Assembly: GCF_000189635.1 (NCBI RefSeq)
Contig: NW_002476161.1
Span: 186,001 to 250,000 of the forward strand
DNA from: Tetrahymena thermophila SB210
Taxonomy: Eukaryota; Ciliophora; Oligohymenophorea; Hymenostomatida; Tetrahymenidae
Direction of reading: 5' to 3'
Length of the DNA: 64,000 bases
The notes beneath the pieces are model-generated. The model was not told the origin of the DNA and did not search any database. It saw only the letters and a program-made list of their open reading frames with translations. A program made the translations under genes and the position numbers. Below, one piece after another: positions 1 through 13,967 of this stretch (position 1 is the first letter of the stretch; each line of letters starts with the position of its first letter).

Positions 1-1840
1 CATAGCAGCTTCTGATTAACTCATTGTTAGCCTTTACAAACATATGATAATAAACTTCAGACTTCAGAAAATCTCTATATACTATAGCTTCTTTAATTTC
101 TTCATGCTTTAAAATATACCTACTGTTTTAAATAAAATAAAATAAAATGAAAATATGTAATAATAAAGTTACTTATCAACAAGGGTGTTTTGTGGAATAA
201 CTTAAAAGGTGTCTGATGTTCTAAATTTATTTACAGCAATGATGCTTATTAAATTGTTAGGGTCTAAATAAAATATCAAATTTTCATTTAAGAATTCCAT
301 AAAAAGTATTTCTTTTTCACTGTAAAAGTAACTCTAAAAAGATATTTTTTTAATGATTTTTTGTGATGTATCTTCTTTAATGCTGTCAATTTAGTAAAAT
401 TTAATCAAAGTATCACAAGAAATAGCAAATTGAGGAGGAGTGTTTTGAATAATTGGAGTCCATGAGAAATAAATCATTTTATTATTTTATTCATTATCTA
501 TTCTTGTTATATTCACCACTTATGGTTCTATCATCACAATTAATATAAACTCAACTGAAACTAAAGCTGCAAGTAAACAAGCTTTTTACTATCCTTGCTA
601 GTTAAATATGGCTCTTCTTAACTTTATTTGATAAAAAGGTGACGAAGAATTCTAAATCAATACTTTATTTTCATTATTGTAAGCAAATAGGTTTTTTTTT
701 ATTTTAGTTATCATAATATTGCCGCTATTATCACTTGCTATTAACTATTCTGCATTTAAGAATTTAACTTATAAAATTGTACTATCAAAAAGGTTTGATA
801 TTATTTTTACACATTGCTTTTTAGAAATATCCCAATATCCTAAAGTACCATCAACAAAACCTGTTGCAACAAAATTCCCATTATATGAAACATCTATACA
901 AGAAATAGCTCCATGTACTTGCTGATTCAACTTAAAAAAGGTATAGTTTTCTTATCCTGAATTAGGATTTGCATCAAGTACTACAAACGATCCATCTTAA
1001 CATCCTAATAATAGTCTTTCTAAGCAATTATTTTCTTAGTATATCTTTTTATTTTTAACAATAATTTAAAATGTTAATAGTGTTTTTTATTTTTCTACAT
1101 GTCTAAAAAAACTAATAAAAGTAAAAACACATAAATGTAAAAGAGTAAATTGTATATCAATAAATATTTACTTAAAAGCAAGTAAACAAAAACTGGGGAT
1201 GTTTTTATGAAAATTTAAAAACAAGATTGTGCAAATAAAAGCTAATGTTATCGCCTTAAACAAAATTCTATTCCTAAATTTATGTGAAAATTTGAGGATA
1301 TTTTCTGTCTGCCTTCTACACATCTTGTGCTGAAATAATCAAATCATTTAATTCTTATCTTCCAACTTCATCAAACATATCGTCGTTTGTTTAATCTTTC
1401 AATATCTGTGAATTATCTAATGCTTGCGATGAATTATCTTCATCTTAATCACTTTCCCAAGCTAATTCTTAACTATTTAATTTATTCTTCTCATTCTTAT
1501 CAATAACTCTTAAAATGTTTTCAACTTCTCCCTATTCAAACCCATTCTTATTACTTTAAATACCACCTACCTTTCCTTCTCTTCCACTTAGAAGACTATT
1601 ACTAGAAATACTTTGTTCTTCGATTAAAGCTTGCTGTTTTTAAAAAGCAATATTTTTAAATATAGCCATTTGAGAATTTTAAAAAATATAAAATTAATAT
1701 TTTTATACAATATCAACTGAAGATTTCATAGAAGAATCATCGCCATCATCATAGGGCTCATTCATGTAATTTTCGCCTAGAACTTCACATAAAATCTAAT
1801 GAACAAGTTCTCTATCTTACTCTTATTCTTCTTCAAACAT
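1..1840 (-). CDS. VPS8-like CORVET tethering subunit, N-terminal part (partial)
   Basis: Read with TAA/TAG as Gln, the minus strand from about 1030 to 173 encodes a WD40/beta-propeller region. It contains ERLLLGCQDGSFVVLD, HGAISCIDVSYNGNF, GFVDGTLGYWDI, LQVKFLNAEQLIASDNSGN and ACLLAALVSVEFILIVMIEP. These match, in order, the N-terminal propeller of VPS8 (human GAISAL, AKGQITMWDL, LHIKF, NDSGGSV). VPS8 is the Rab5-linked subunit of the CORVET endosomal tether. A 50-bp intron (123..172, GTAACT...ACAG) interrupts the gene and coding continues off the left edge. The ATG at 1840 opens an acidic, Q-rich frame (MFEEEQEQDRELVHQILCEV) open to about 1165. I treat it as the N-terminus, but at least one intron between about 1030 and 1180 is unresolved. 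A separate upstream gene is possible. Family call is strong; start and first splice are weak. Confidence 0.68.
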
Positions 1841-4800
1841 CTTTCACTTTAAAATTATTAAATTATATCAAATAAATATTATTATCTAAGAAATAATCAG
1901 GCAAATCTTTAGCTATTAATGAGTCACTCCTATAAATTCTAACAGAAATTTAATTTATCATAAATATATTAATATTATATTCGTTGTGAATATAATTCAT
2001 AAAAATAAATTGGAAAATAAGTAAATAAAGGTATTGAATGACTAAATGATTTATTAATAAATTTAAATGCAAGCTACTTATCTGAAAATAGATTGCATAA
2101 TTTTTAGTCAATGAATAATTTGTTAAAAATTAAAAAATAATTTTTGTTTAATTCGTTTAATATTTTTTCATTTCATTTTTTAAACTAGTTTTTAATTGAG
2201 ATAAACTTGATACATTTTAAAAAGATTCATATTATAAAAATTTTTATTACTTTACGGATTTAAGTATCTTTGTTTTAACAATTTGCTCTTAGAATTAATA
2301 TTGAATATTTTAATCTTTTTAAATATTTTAAATTTATTCTTATTCGGTATTTCCTGTAAAAAACTAACTTCAACTTCATTAAAAGAAGATTATATCAATA
2401 AAAATATTTTTATTAAAAAGAAATGATTGTCAAATATGTAGGAAAATTAATCATCAATTAAATTAGTATTAATAATATGCTCTTTTGATTTTAATTTATG
2501 TTTTAAATAATTATTTCAAAATAATGTGAATTTTTAGTTTTAAAAACTTTTTTTTTGTTTCAAAAATTACAGTAAAATTTAAATTAAAATAAATAAAACG
2601 AGTAAGTAAATTAAATGATTAAATTTCAAAATAGATATTTGTATAAAATTTTTTTTAAATGATTTTTTTGTGCTAAATTTTTTTTTGAATAATTAAAAAT
2701 TTTTGAATTAAAATTATAAATTAATAAAAATATTAAAATTACTTTTAATTCATTAAATTAATATCTTTTTTTTTAATTTATTCAAATACTTTTAAATATT
2801 TTTATTTGAAAAAGATATTTTAAAATAAAAAATTCTTACATTAATATTTATTTGAGTTTTTATTTAAATATTTAGATTTCTTAATAGCTTTTTCTTATTA
2901 CTAAATTTAGAATAAAAGAGTTACCTTCAAATTAAATAAACTTTAGAATCAGTTTTAAATAATTTGGATTATTTAATATATTTTTAATTTTAGAATTTAA
3001 TTTGTCTTTATTCAATAAAAATTAAATGCTATTAAATAAATTTAATTTATTATCATAAAATAAATAAAAAGCTGAAATATTTTTGTTTAGATAAGAATTT
3101 ATTTTTAATGCTAATTTTTAATCATATTTATATTTTTAAGAATTAACAATTTTCTAAATTTAGATCATTTAATTCATATCTGTCTAGCAAAATAACTGAA
3201 TAATATTTAAATTTAACTTCATTTATTTTATTTAGAACACTTATTGAAATAACATTTACCGGTATCTTATATGTAAAATTTTAGTTAAAGATTTGTTAAA
3301 ATAACAAAACAAGTAATAAAATATCATTAACAATAAAGTTTGTAATTTTGATATTTAATTATATTTTAACTTCGTATGCTTAACTAATTAAAGATATTTT
3401 TTCATTTATGAGTTTGCCAATGTAAGTTAATAGGGCCACATCTTTGGTTACAAATGATAGCAATTATTTAATTTTAGTTAGTTTTAAAATCTAATGCAAT
3501 ATTATTTAAAACTTAGTATATATTTCATTGCCACGTGTAAAATAACTTCAATAAATAATAAATCGAAACTTTTAATGTTCTTATACTGATAAGTATAATT
3601 TGACGTCGAAATGATATTCAGAAAAACAAATAAAATTCAAAATAAGAAATAATCGGAAATAATTACTAAATAATTTATTGGAAATACCCACAGAAACATT
3701 TTTGTTACAATAAAATCATAAAGATATTATTTAAAAATTAGATTTTTTTAAATTTTTCTTAGATGTGATTTACACTTTTTTTTTTTGATTATTACGAATT
3801 ATTTCAAATATTTTGTCATTTATTTGTAAATCAAAATACTTTAAAAAAAGAAAGAATAAGTATAGAATTTAATTAATCTTAACATATTTTAGGATCTTTT
3901 TATAAGATATAGTTTTGTAATTAGAAATAAACAACTTTATATTCAAGTATAAATTTACAAATATATATATAAATAAGATTAATTATAAAATGAGAGGGAT
4001 TTTTTTTTACATTAAAATAATAAATTAAGTCAATTATGTGTGAGTTTTTTATAGTTTGTTTTCCAAATTATTAATTGCAGGGCAGTATATTTATTCAAAG
4101 AATTTTATTTCTAAAATATATCTTGGTTCTTATAATCATTCATTTACATTTTTACTTTTTATTTCACATGAAATCTTATTAACTTTTTAAGGTGTTTAAT
4201 TTAATCAATAGATAACTAGTACAAACTTATTATGTCTTATTATCCTTATGAAAACAAAATTTATTATTTTTTTTAGTATAATTTTAACAAACAAATCGAT
4301 AGGTGAAAAAGGGCTGTATTAAAATTATCACTACAATTTTTTAGATTGTTTGTTTTTTAGTGTGATTTCATTGTTCAGTTATTAGCTGGTTTTGATTTTC
4401 ATATACATCAAGGGTATGGAAAATAAAGGAAGGAAATATATAATTAATATGATTGGATTATAATTATGATGATGATGTTAGTGAGTTTAAATTAATATAT
4501 TCTATAACTAGGCGGAAATGAGAAGATAAATACAAAAAATGATGGGTTTTAGTAATTGCAATTGCTATAGCTAATTAGATTACTGTTTATTTTTATTTTT
4601 ATATAGATAGATAGAGAAAGATGGAATGAAAAGATTTATTGAAATAGGAGGAGAGGCTCTGAGTTATCATTGTTATAATCGATTTTTATTTCTCGTTTTA
4701 AGCTATTTTTACAAGATTTTTTATTAAAGAAAAAAAAAGATGAAAGGGGAGGTTCTTTTGTTTGTTTTGTTGATTTATAATTAGATGGATAAAATTATTA

Positions 4801-4854
4801 TTTAAATTATTTATTTGTTGTAGTTTTTCTTTGAGATTTTAAATTTTATATTTC
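1841..4854. other. AT-rich intergenic region
   Basis: About 3 kb with no convincing exon on either strand. It is made of long A/T runs. Frames stay open for stretches only because TGA is rare in such AT-rich sequence. It should contain the promoter of the VPS8-like gene (right after 1840) and the 3' untranslated region of the Q/N-rich gene ending at 4855. A more G-rich patch at about 4380-4760 includes purine-rich runs but shows no codon pattern. I see no tRNA, snRNA or repeat array in it. Confidence 0.5.
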
Positions 4855-7711
4855 TCATGAGAAGTGAGCTCTCTTCTTTTCGTGTCTTTTCAATTCTTCA
4901 AGCACACGATTATCTTAGAAGCATGCAAGGAAGAAACCAATCATTTTAATGTGAGCACCAAGATCAGCTACTTTAGAGTTATTGATCCACTTTTTAATTG
5001 GGTTTGTTAAGTAGTGTTTGAATATTGGTCCATAGTTAGGATGTAGGATGAGCAAGCGGACAGTGTAATGGTTTAAGCTTTTCTAGCTTATGTAACGCTT
5101 GAATTTTTTGCGAATTTCTTCTATTTAGTCTTCATCTTCTGTTGAACCCTCTTCTTTTCCTTGAGAGTAATACAGAGTAGGTATAGTTTCTTATTCTTAT
5201 TTGGTGTAAATCTTATTTTTACGGTCATTCATAAATGTCAAGAATGCACTCATTATATTTTTGACAACATTCTTTTTGTTGCAATGCTTAATAGACTCAG
5301 CTAGAATTGCAATTTCATCAGCCTTGGAATTCTTTTCAGAATCGCCTTCTTGATCGCAAGATAAATCGCATTTATTTTTACCTTCATCATTGCTATTGCT
5401 ATCATTAAGCTAAGATGAGTTTTAGATTCCACTGTGTAATAAATGGTTATGCTCATGTTAATCCATTTCTTCGTTTTAAATGCTGTCTTCACTATCGCTA
5501 TCGTCTTCTTCATGGCAGCAATGATGGTGATGGGGATGAGATTGCTCATTATAAGCTTCGTTGTAGTAAGCAGATTAATAAGAATTCTGATTGGTTAAAA
5601 CATTGTTAATTTGGTTTGAATTGCTATTATTAAACTAAACCGTTGTATAAGCTGTGCTGTTGCTACTTACTGCTTCAGTTGGCACATTATTATCAGTACT
5701 GCTATATTGAGAAGCGTTAATACTATCTACATTAGCTCCTTATCCATTATATTGAAGAGTTGTAGCAGAAGATGACAATTAATTTTTTTAATTTATAGAA
5801 TTAATAATTTATTGCTAAAGCTTCTAGGATTATTAAGCTTTTTGATATTTTTTTTCATATTTTTACTGTTGAGCTTCTTTTACTGAGGATTTCTTTGATA
5901 ACTAGCTTCCATTTGATTACTTAGATGTGCTTTTGCGCTTGCTCATTCTCATTTCTTTAAGGATAGGGACTTGGCCAATAACTGTTGCCTAACTCTGTTA
6001 TTATTAAACTGAGATATCTTGGACTTTGTAATTATCGTAGTATGGTTGTTATAACTGATTATTATATATTGGTTAACCATTAGAAATTTATTCATTGTAT
6101 GAATTTCTGTACATATTTTAATTCTGTTAAGGTGCGTAAAACTATTCAGTTTATTACTTATTCAAATCTTAATTCTAAGAATATTGTCTATTTTAATTAG
6201 AGTAATATTCTTGAGCACCATTCATGTTTATATTATTCTAGTTAGTATAATTACCCTATTATTAATAATTGTTATTTTAATTATATAATCCCTATTCATA
6301 TTGATTAGAATCAGCAGCTGCAACTTGTTCATGTTTTCCATAGTAGCGGTTGTTATTTTGTTCTTGATTTGTCAAATTAAAATAATTTCTATTTTCTCTT
6401 GGTATCTATTCGTTTGGGTAGTAATTGCTGTTTTGATATTCTTCATTATAAGGATTTGCAGGCTATTAGCTTGGTGAAGAAATTATATCATATTGCTGGT
6501 TTGGTTGTTACAAAGTTTACTGAGGAGACTATTAGTAATAAGGGTTACTTTATTAAGGAACAGGAGACCCAATACGATTATCATAACTTAAGCCTTATCC
6601 TTTGTTGATATTGATATCTGCTGGATAGTTGTTGTACTAATTACCATTTAAATGGGTTTATTGCATATATAAAGACTAGTTTAATGGATTATTATTATTT
6701 TCACTAATTCCGTTTTCAGCTTATTTAGGATAGTAATCAACCCCATTGTTAACTTAATTTCCATAATCAATATATCTAGAGTTTTCTTGACCATCTCTAA
6801 TATCATAACTCAAACCATTATATTTGGCAGCAGCATTTTCAATATTACTTTAGTTGCTGTTGTTGTTGTTAAGAGGATAACCATTACGATAATTGTCACC
6901 AACAGGTATATTGGTATTTTAAAATCTAGGATCATTGATATTGTTGCTATTTAATGTCATTTCAGTCAAATGTTAATTGATTTCTTCTTATTGCTTCTCA
7001 TACTCATTGATTTTGTGATTGTTGTACACACTATTCGTTGAAAAAGGATTCTTAATTAATAATAAAATAAAAAATTATCAGAATACATTTCCCTAGAGAT
7101 AAAAGTAGTATTTAATTTTGATAATATATGAAAATAAGTAAGTAAGTTGTAAACAAAGTAAGTAAACATATATGTATGTTTGTTTATATGTTTGATTGTT
7201 TATTTGTTTGTTAGGTGTATGTAAAATTTTTTATGGAATAGAAACTATTAAGTCAAATAATTTTTAAAAAAATTGAAATTGAGTTCTATTTTATCTTATA
7301 AATGACTTTCACAGTAATTGACTCAACCTATAAAAATATGTCATCTTTTTTTGGTTGACTTTCAGTCAAAATTTTGATGAAAAAAGGAAGATAAATTTCA
7401 AATAATAAGAATTTGAAACAAAGAAGAAAGAAAAAAATAATAGGATTGATTGATTTTAATTGGTTAATAAATGCACTATTAAAATTAATAAGTGTATAAA
7501 TTTAAAAAAGCGACAAAAAATAAAAAAATTATAAATGGCTTACATTTTCGGTTTCCAAAATCTAATCATTTTGATTATATAGCATGTTTTAGTCCATATT
7601 ATTATTGTTAGGCTGGTTTTGGCTCATGCCGCTGTTGAAAAAGTTAAAATCATCATCCTAATCATCAAAGAGAAGGTATCTGAGGTAGTCTTCTTGAGTA
7701 TCTCTAAACAT
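4855..7711 (-). CDS. Q/N-rich protein with folded C-terminal region, unknown function
   Basis: Two exons: 7544..7711 (56 codons, starting MFRDTQEDYLRYLLFDDQDD) and 4855..7050 (731 codons plus TGA). They are joined in phase 0 across a 493-bp intron (7051..7543, GTAAGC...TTAAG). The 787-residue product is dominated by Asn/Gln-rich sequence for its first ~500 residues. A His/Asp-rich patch near 5530 reads HPHHHHCCHEEDDSDSED. The last ~150 residues look folded and are not low-complexity: they include ILAESIKHCNKKNVVKNIMS, HYTVRLLILHPNYGPIFKHY and LGAHIKMIGFFLACFQDNRV, then a basic tail. I do not recognise the family. Long poly-Q/N leaders before a compact domain are common in ciliate proteins, so the C-terminal part probably carries the function. 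The intron is longer than most here and holds GTAAGT/TTTG-type simple repeats near 7135-7210. Confidence 0.72.
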
Positions 7712-10700
7712 GTTTGAGAATTAGCGGTATTAAAAGTATATTCTAAATTAAATTCAGGTTATTTACAGATAAAAATGAAAATTTTAATTCTATTCCTAAA
7801 TAGAGTAAAATGGCTACAGGGATAGAAAATGAGCAATTATAGGCTATTGATGTTGTTGGGTTGTTAGTATGGCACAAAAAAGTCTTTAGCGCTTAAGGGA
7901 AAAGATTTAATGTTTGTTAACTTGTTATTTAAATCGAGATATATTAATAAATGAATTTTAGTAAAAGGATGAGAGAGGGAAAGAGTCTCTTTTTTTGAGA
8001 CAAAAGGCTAATCTTTCTTTCTTTTTAAGAGATTTCTTTTTTGCAGTGATTTTGTATTTTAATTTTGTTTGAAGTGTTTAATTATTTATCTCAAAAGTCA
8101 TGGGGAAGACTAAGACTTTTGTCTTTCTTTCAAAAATCTGATAGTGCGTATTATTATCTATGACTTAAATGAATATCCAACGTATTATTTTTTTTCCATT
8201 TAATTAAATTATTTTGTTAGCTGCCTTTTTTTTCCCTTTTAACCTATTAGCACTTAATTGCCCCCTAAATAAAATTATGCATCACTTCACTTCTTTCTTT
8301 CTTTTATAGCAAAAATTAATTTGTTTAAACAGAAAATCAAATTCAGCTTGCTTGCTCTTTTCTCACCCTTCATGAGCTCTAACAAATATAAATTAAATCA
8401 GGTTTCATACTTATTGAATTACTATCCTACAAAAATATTTGGATTTTTAGTGTCTATTGCTTTAATTTAAATAGAAAACTTCTCAAAAAGAAAATGTTTT
8501 TCATTAAGCATTTATTTATAATATGATAAATTCAGTGATCTCGTTACTCATCTTTAATAAATTATAAAACTTATGAGATTGATAAATTTTTAATGTAATC
8601 ACTTTACGAAAGGTGTGTGTTGTCCTTTAAAAGTATATAATATTTGTCATGTAGGTAATTATGATACCTAAATTAAACAAGCAGTTGACTTTAATTGAAC
8701 TCCCTAGACATGTAAATCCCTCCTTTAAAAATTATTAATTAGATGCTTATTCGAAACAATAAAATTAGTAAAGCAGTTAAATTTATCTCACTCTTTCCTT
8801 CCATCCTTCCTTCCTGCATTACTTTTTATTTTTTGTTTTCCAAAAATTTAGATGCTTCATTTCCTGTAAACATTTTTGTAAAAACAAATTTTTTTTTTCA
8901 ACAAAATTAAGGTATTTTGTAGTTGTTTTTTGAAGTATTTCATAGATTCAAAACAAAACTAAGTAAAGGATTTATAGTGCTTACTTATTATCAGCTTATT
9001 TTTTGGCTTCTGCTTGAGTACTTTATTTATAATTATTGATTTAAGAGTCTTTCTTTATTTTTATTAGGCTGTTTTCAAATTCTATCAGAAAATATCTTAA
9101 TAGCCATTCGAGTTAATTTGAGCTTTGATCAATTCCGAAACAAATTTTAATCAAAGTCAATGTCTTTATGAGACTTCTAAATCTGAAAAATTAGAGCTTA
9201 TCAAGACAGATATCCAAAGAATTCTTGATCGAATACATAGACCAAAATTAATCCTCTGCAAACAAAAAAAACACATTTGATTAACTCATAAATCTTTTGG
9301 GTATCAATTCAGTAAAAGTTTTTTTTGATTAGTAGACTCATTTGAATGGGTTTCACCTTTTACATTTACTGAAATTTGTGCGAGTATGCTATCAAAAAAG
9401 TAAAATAAACATTTAAGCATCTTAACTTTAATTAAAACATAAGAATTACTACCTCGCAAAGAAGAGCAAATAAATATTTTTTAAAATACTTAACAACTTT
9501 TTTGCTTAGGGGAAATTAAAAAAATCAAATCAAATCAAATAATTCATTCATTTTTTTATTTGTAAACAACTTTTTATTATTAATATTAATAAATATTTTA
9601 ACAAATTTCCTTCTATTTTCTGTAATTTTTTTTTCAAAACTTCTACTCATTTTTTGAAAGTATCTTTTTATAGTGAAAATAGTTCAGTGAATAAAAAAAT
9701 ATCACTGCATCATAAATATTGAAAATTTCCCTAAATACTTTATTCACTTTTCTAAAACTTCACCAAAAGAATTCACACTGAGATCCAACTCTTTTCACTT
9801 TTGTTAAAATATATAAAATAACATTTTTGTATCATTAAAAAATTGCAAAACTTAAATAACTGAAATAAACTTATAATTTGAATTTGAGTTAATTCCAAGT
9901 CAAAAAATTTAATTCTCCACCATTTACCATGCAAGAAAATTGAGCTGTATGTGTTTTATATTTGTATTTTTGAATCATGTAAAAGAAAAAAAATGAAATG
10001 ATGGCTATTTTAGAAATAATTCTACATTTTTTTGAATTTATTATATTGAAAATCTGTAATTTAATTAATAATTTTTGATAAAAATCACTTAAAATGAACA
10101 TTCATGTGACTTATATAAAATATTTTTCTTATTTCAAAACAATTTGAAATTTAGTATTTTAAATTAAAAATATAATTAAATTTGCTTACTCTTTATTTGC
10201 TTAAAATATTTATTAATTAATTAGATATGCTATTTATTTGAGAGTAGTACGTATAATTTGTCATATCTAATTGATATCGATAAAGATTTCTGAGACCTTT
10301 TAAATGCTCACCTTCATATATATGTCCTTAATTTCTGTTTAAATTGAAAAATAAAGCTTATTATAGTAAATTAGATTACTGAGCATCACCTCAACTTATG
10401 TGAGTACAAATATTATTTTAAAAACTCAATTTTTTAATTTCTTTTTTTCTCTTTTGAAAATTTTTAAGCGCTACTTTTTTTTTAAACTCGAATTAAGTAG
10501 ATTGAGGAAAAATAGGCTAAAATAATTAAATCTATCTTTTAAAAAAATAATAGAAAATTACATAGACTCATTTTGATTTAAATATTTTTAAATTCTTAAT
10601 TGTTTTTTCTACTTTTCCCTCTTATTAAGATTTGAAAAAAAAATAAAAAAAATAAAGAGGATATTTTTATAAAAATTTAAGATCAAACTAAATTTTGTAG

Positions 10701-12159
10701 ATTTGAAATCATTAAAATTAAATTTTCAAAAAAGTAATCTTACATTATCAAAGCAAAATAATTTAATCTAATAGTATTTGCGATCAAAAAATTTAATAAA
10801 TTCTTTTTACACTTAAGATAGTTACCTAATTAAAAGTAATAAATTCAAAATCAAAATTTTTACTGTCTAATTTATAAAATTTTTATTTTTAGACCTAGTC
10901 TTTATTTCAAAGTATGTATTGAAGTATTTAATATTTATTTTTAAAAAAAGAAACTAATATTTTGAAGATATAATTTAGAATCATATCTCTTGAGCATAAC
11001 ATTTAAAATCAATTTAAATTTTATTCAGTACCATTAGAATGATAATAATTTAAATTATTTTTTGAAAATTATAAATTTCTCAAATTAAAAAACACTTATT
11101 ATTTGTTTAACTTCAAAAATTAATCTCAAAATTTAAAAAAATTTTTAATAGATTATTATTTTAAATTATCTCTTCTTCTTTATATTTTAATTTTCATCAT
11201 TTTTACTAGAAAAAAAAATAGATAAATTAATATATTTGAATGGAAATTAATTAAATTAATTAGTTATAATATAGACATCAAAAAGCTTTTATATTTATCA
11301 TCTTTTTGCTTATATATCATTTTTATGGCTTTTTTACCTACTTAAAATTAATTTTATAAAAATAGCTTATTTTTTTCAACTGCTTTAATGCTCAATGATT
11401 TAAAATGTTTATTAATCAGATAATATACTTAAATTACAAATTATTTTAAACCGTTTTTTTAAAGTAGATCAAAGTATATTAATTTTAGCCTACATTATTA
11501 ATTATCAAATAAATAAACTAAAAAACAAAAAAATTTACTTTATTAACAAAAAAAATAAAAATCTATGCTCTAACCATATTAAAATATGAATTTATTAATG
11601 TTAAATTATTTTATTTCTTTTTATTGATTTTTTTAATTCTTAAAAAATTTATTTCGCAAAAGAAGTTTTTTATTATTTATTAATTTAAAAACACATTTTT
11701 TAATACTTTCAAAGAAAATATATTCACTTTATTTAGATTTTTGATTAATAAATGACTTTATATTTTTTTATAAATAATTTAATTTACAAATAGTAAAATA
11801 ATGAACGACTTGAATTTAAAACGAAACATATAAATACTTAAATGGTTTAATTAATATATACATTTTTTATTATTTAACTTTAATATATTTTGATGCCTTG
11901 CACCTCATAAAAAGTAAATATAATTTATCCTAAAATTTATGTCAACTTTACCAAATTATTTTATTATTTTTTGTGATAAAAAATGACCAAGATTAATTAA
12001 TTTGACTTTATTAAATAGTAAAAATTGTTAATTTTGCCTATAATAAAATATAGAGAATTCTATTATATTATTTTATTATACCTTTAAGCTCTCTTTTTTA
12101 AGAATTATTTGTAAGCAAAGCTTAATAAACTGGAAAATGGAAGTTAGGTACACACATTT
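7712..12159. other. Long intergenic region, no gene resolved
   Basis: About 4.4 kb without a supportable gene. It is mostly A/T-rich. Pyrimidine-rich stretches near 7980-8060, 8280-8370 and 8790-8830 fit an upstream region of the gene starting at 7711. A short patch at about 9060-9270 has a slightly more balanced base mix and mixed dinucleotides, but all six frames contain TGA at short spacing. I could not build a spliced frame through it. The minus-strand frame at 9889-10101 has no recognisable protein features. Confidence 0.45.
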
Positions 12160-13362
12160 TCATCTCTTTTTGTTATTGTATTAATATTGTTAGTATTAAT
12201 TTGTAATGTCGTTAGGATCTTCATAGTACTAATTAGACTTTATTGAGGTTTTTGAAGGAAAGTTGTTTAAAGATTCGCGGTTTGCTTAAAAAATATTATT
12301 TTATGAATTCTAGTGATAATATTCATCTTATATATTCATATTTTAAGAAATTTGAGAATTTTAATAAATATTCCTGTATGGTTAAGAAGTCTATGGTTTC
12401 ATAGGAAGCACGTTAGTAACCTCTTGCATTTAGGCATCATTTAAATTACCTTTTGAAGATTGGATTCTATGAGGCATTTGATATAAAGTTTGTGGGGATT
12501 CTGCATATGTTTTTTCAGCATCTATTCCATCTATTTTTTTTTTACCTTTTTCTTACTCTAAAACCCACAAATCTTCATGCGGTATAATATCTTTTAGACT
12601 GCTTACTTTTTAATGCTTTTTAGATATATTTTAAACAACATCTGAAATAATGTCTTATCTCCAGAAATTATATGGATCATTTTCAATGTGAGGTTCAACT
12701 TATTTCTCCATTTTAGGAAGCTAAATTACATTTTTTTGCCTATTTTTTTCAATGAACTCTATGCGTCTTAAAGCATCGTTAGATTCTACTTAAAATTTAT
12801 TTAATTATTTTGCATTATCTTTAATTTGCTTTTCCTTGTTCATAATAACATCCTAGAAATACTTATCGTTTCTTTTGTAGAGTTTGATTTCTCTAATTAA
12901 GATTTATATTTGCTTATTTCTCAAAAGATATTTAATCTCGAATTGATTTCTTTCCTCATTTAATCTTTTATTTTCCTCCTATAACTTGAAAATGTATTCT
13001 TTAACATTTTCATTCAAATCTTGAGTAAGAAATCGTGACTTTTCTTGCTCTTTTTATTCAATAAGTTTCTCAATCCTAGTATTAAGTTCTTTTATTTATT
13101 TTAATTCAGTTTGGTCTTTTATGTTTCTATTATTAACTAAATTCTGAGTTTCTATAATCCTATTTTCTGTTTCTTATAACCTTTATTCTAAGTATGTCAA
13201 ATATTATTCTTCTTATTCATTAAGTTCATCCCTAAGGTCTTTTGATCTCTCTTCATCTATTTTCTCCTATAAAAGAAATTCATCTATTTGGTCATCTAAA
13301 TGCTTATCTTCCTTCAACTATGTGAAATGAGACGAATACTTTCTCTTATTTTTTGCACTCAT
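12160..13362 (-). CDS. Coiled-coil protein, unknown function
   Basis: Single exon of 401 codons ending at TGA (12160-12162), giving a 400-residue protein that starts MSAKNKRKYSSHFTQLKEDK. Residues ~15-260 are an almost continuous heptad-like run of Glu, Lys, Gln, Arg and Leu (for example LTYLEQRLQETENRIIETQN and FQDVIMNKEKQIKDN). This predicts a long parallel coiled coil. The C-terminal ~130 residues are polar and disordered, rich in Asn, Gln, Ser and Tyr, ending QYNNKKR. There is no signal peptide or membrane segment. Length and architecture resemble small ciliary or basal-body coiled-coil proteins of ciliates, but I see no family-defining motif. The gene stands alone, about 340 bp upstream of the first U2 promoter element and on the opposite strand. 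The frame is certain; the function is not known. Confidence 0.78.
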
Positions 13363-13703
13363 TTATCTTAAACTGATATTATTACCTTTTAATTGAAATC
13401 AGTAACTTTTATATTAATTAAGATAACTAACACCTTAACAAATAAATTGATCAAAAAATTTTCAAATAAAATAATAGCTTTATTTTATGATATTTTAATT
13501 TATTTAAAAAAATTAAAAAGAAGAGAAAAATCCATTATAATTAAAAAAAATGAATTTTGATATAAAAAATGTTATCAAATTTTGTGATAGAATTAGACAT
13601 TTTAATATAATTAAAAAATATCTTTCTACAAATTAAATTCACAATTTTTATAATTAATTAATTAAATAATGCATTTTGATTAATTATAATCTTTTTGGGG
13701 AAA

Positions 13704-13712
13704 ACCATAAAA
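13704..13712 (+). promoter_or_regulatory. PSE-like element of U2 copy 1
   Basis: ACCATAAAA, 62 bp before the RNA 5' end. The same element occurs 62 bp before U2 copy 2, and an ACCCATAAA form lies 64-65 bp before each divergent copy. A TATATAAAA box follows at 13731-13739 (-35). Fixed spacing in all seven genes marks this as the snRNA proximal sequence element. Confidence 0.75.
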
Positions 13713-13765
13713 TTTTATAATTAATTTTGCTATATAAAACATAAATCTTTCTTCGAGGAACTTTC

Positions 13766-13967
13766 ATACCTTCTCGGCCTTTTGGCTAAGATCAAGTGTA
13801 GTATCTGTTCTTATCAGTGTGAAAACTGATACTGTCCCTACTAGGGACATGTGGTTTCACATTAATTTTTCACAGGGGTCGGATTTACTAGTGGCTTGCC
13901 CTAGTCCCGACGCGGTTGCCCTTGGCATGCACGCTACTAAGGAGCGGCTACCCCTGACCACCTCCCC
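13766..13967 (+). ncRNA. U2 spliceosomal snRNA, canonical copy 1
   Basis: The 5' part matches eukaryotic U2 almost exactly: stem I (CTTCTCGGCCTTTTGGCTAA), then GATCAAG, then GTGTAGTATCTG with the branch-point-pairing GTAGTA, then the stem IIa region. Stem IIb is GTCCC/GGGAC. An Sm-like site ATTAATTTTTC follows. Stem III closes with GTCGG/CCGAC. Stem IV is CCTTGG/CTAAGG around the loop CATGCACGCTA, the expected U2B''/A' site. The RNA base-pairs with the intron branch point and with U6. Promoter: PSE at -62 and TATATAAAA at -35. A downstream AATCAAACAAAA element (13974-13985) is shared with the other U2 genes. Start is set by alignment to U2; the conserved GAGGAACTTTC just upstream leaves a few bases of uncertainty, as does the 3' end. 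Confidence 0.95.
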
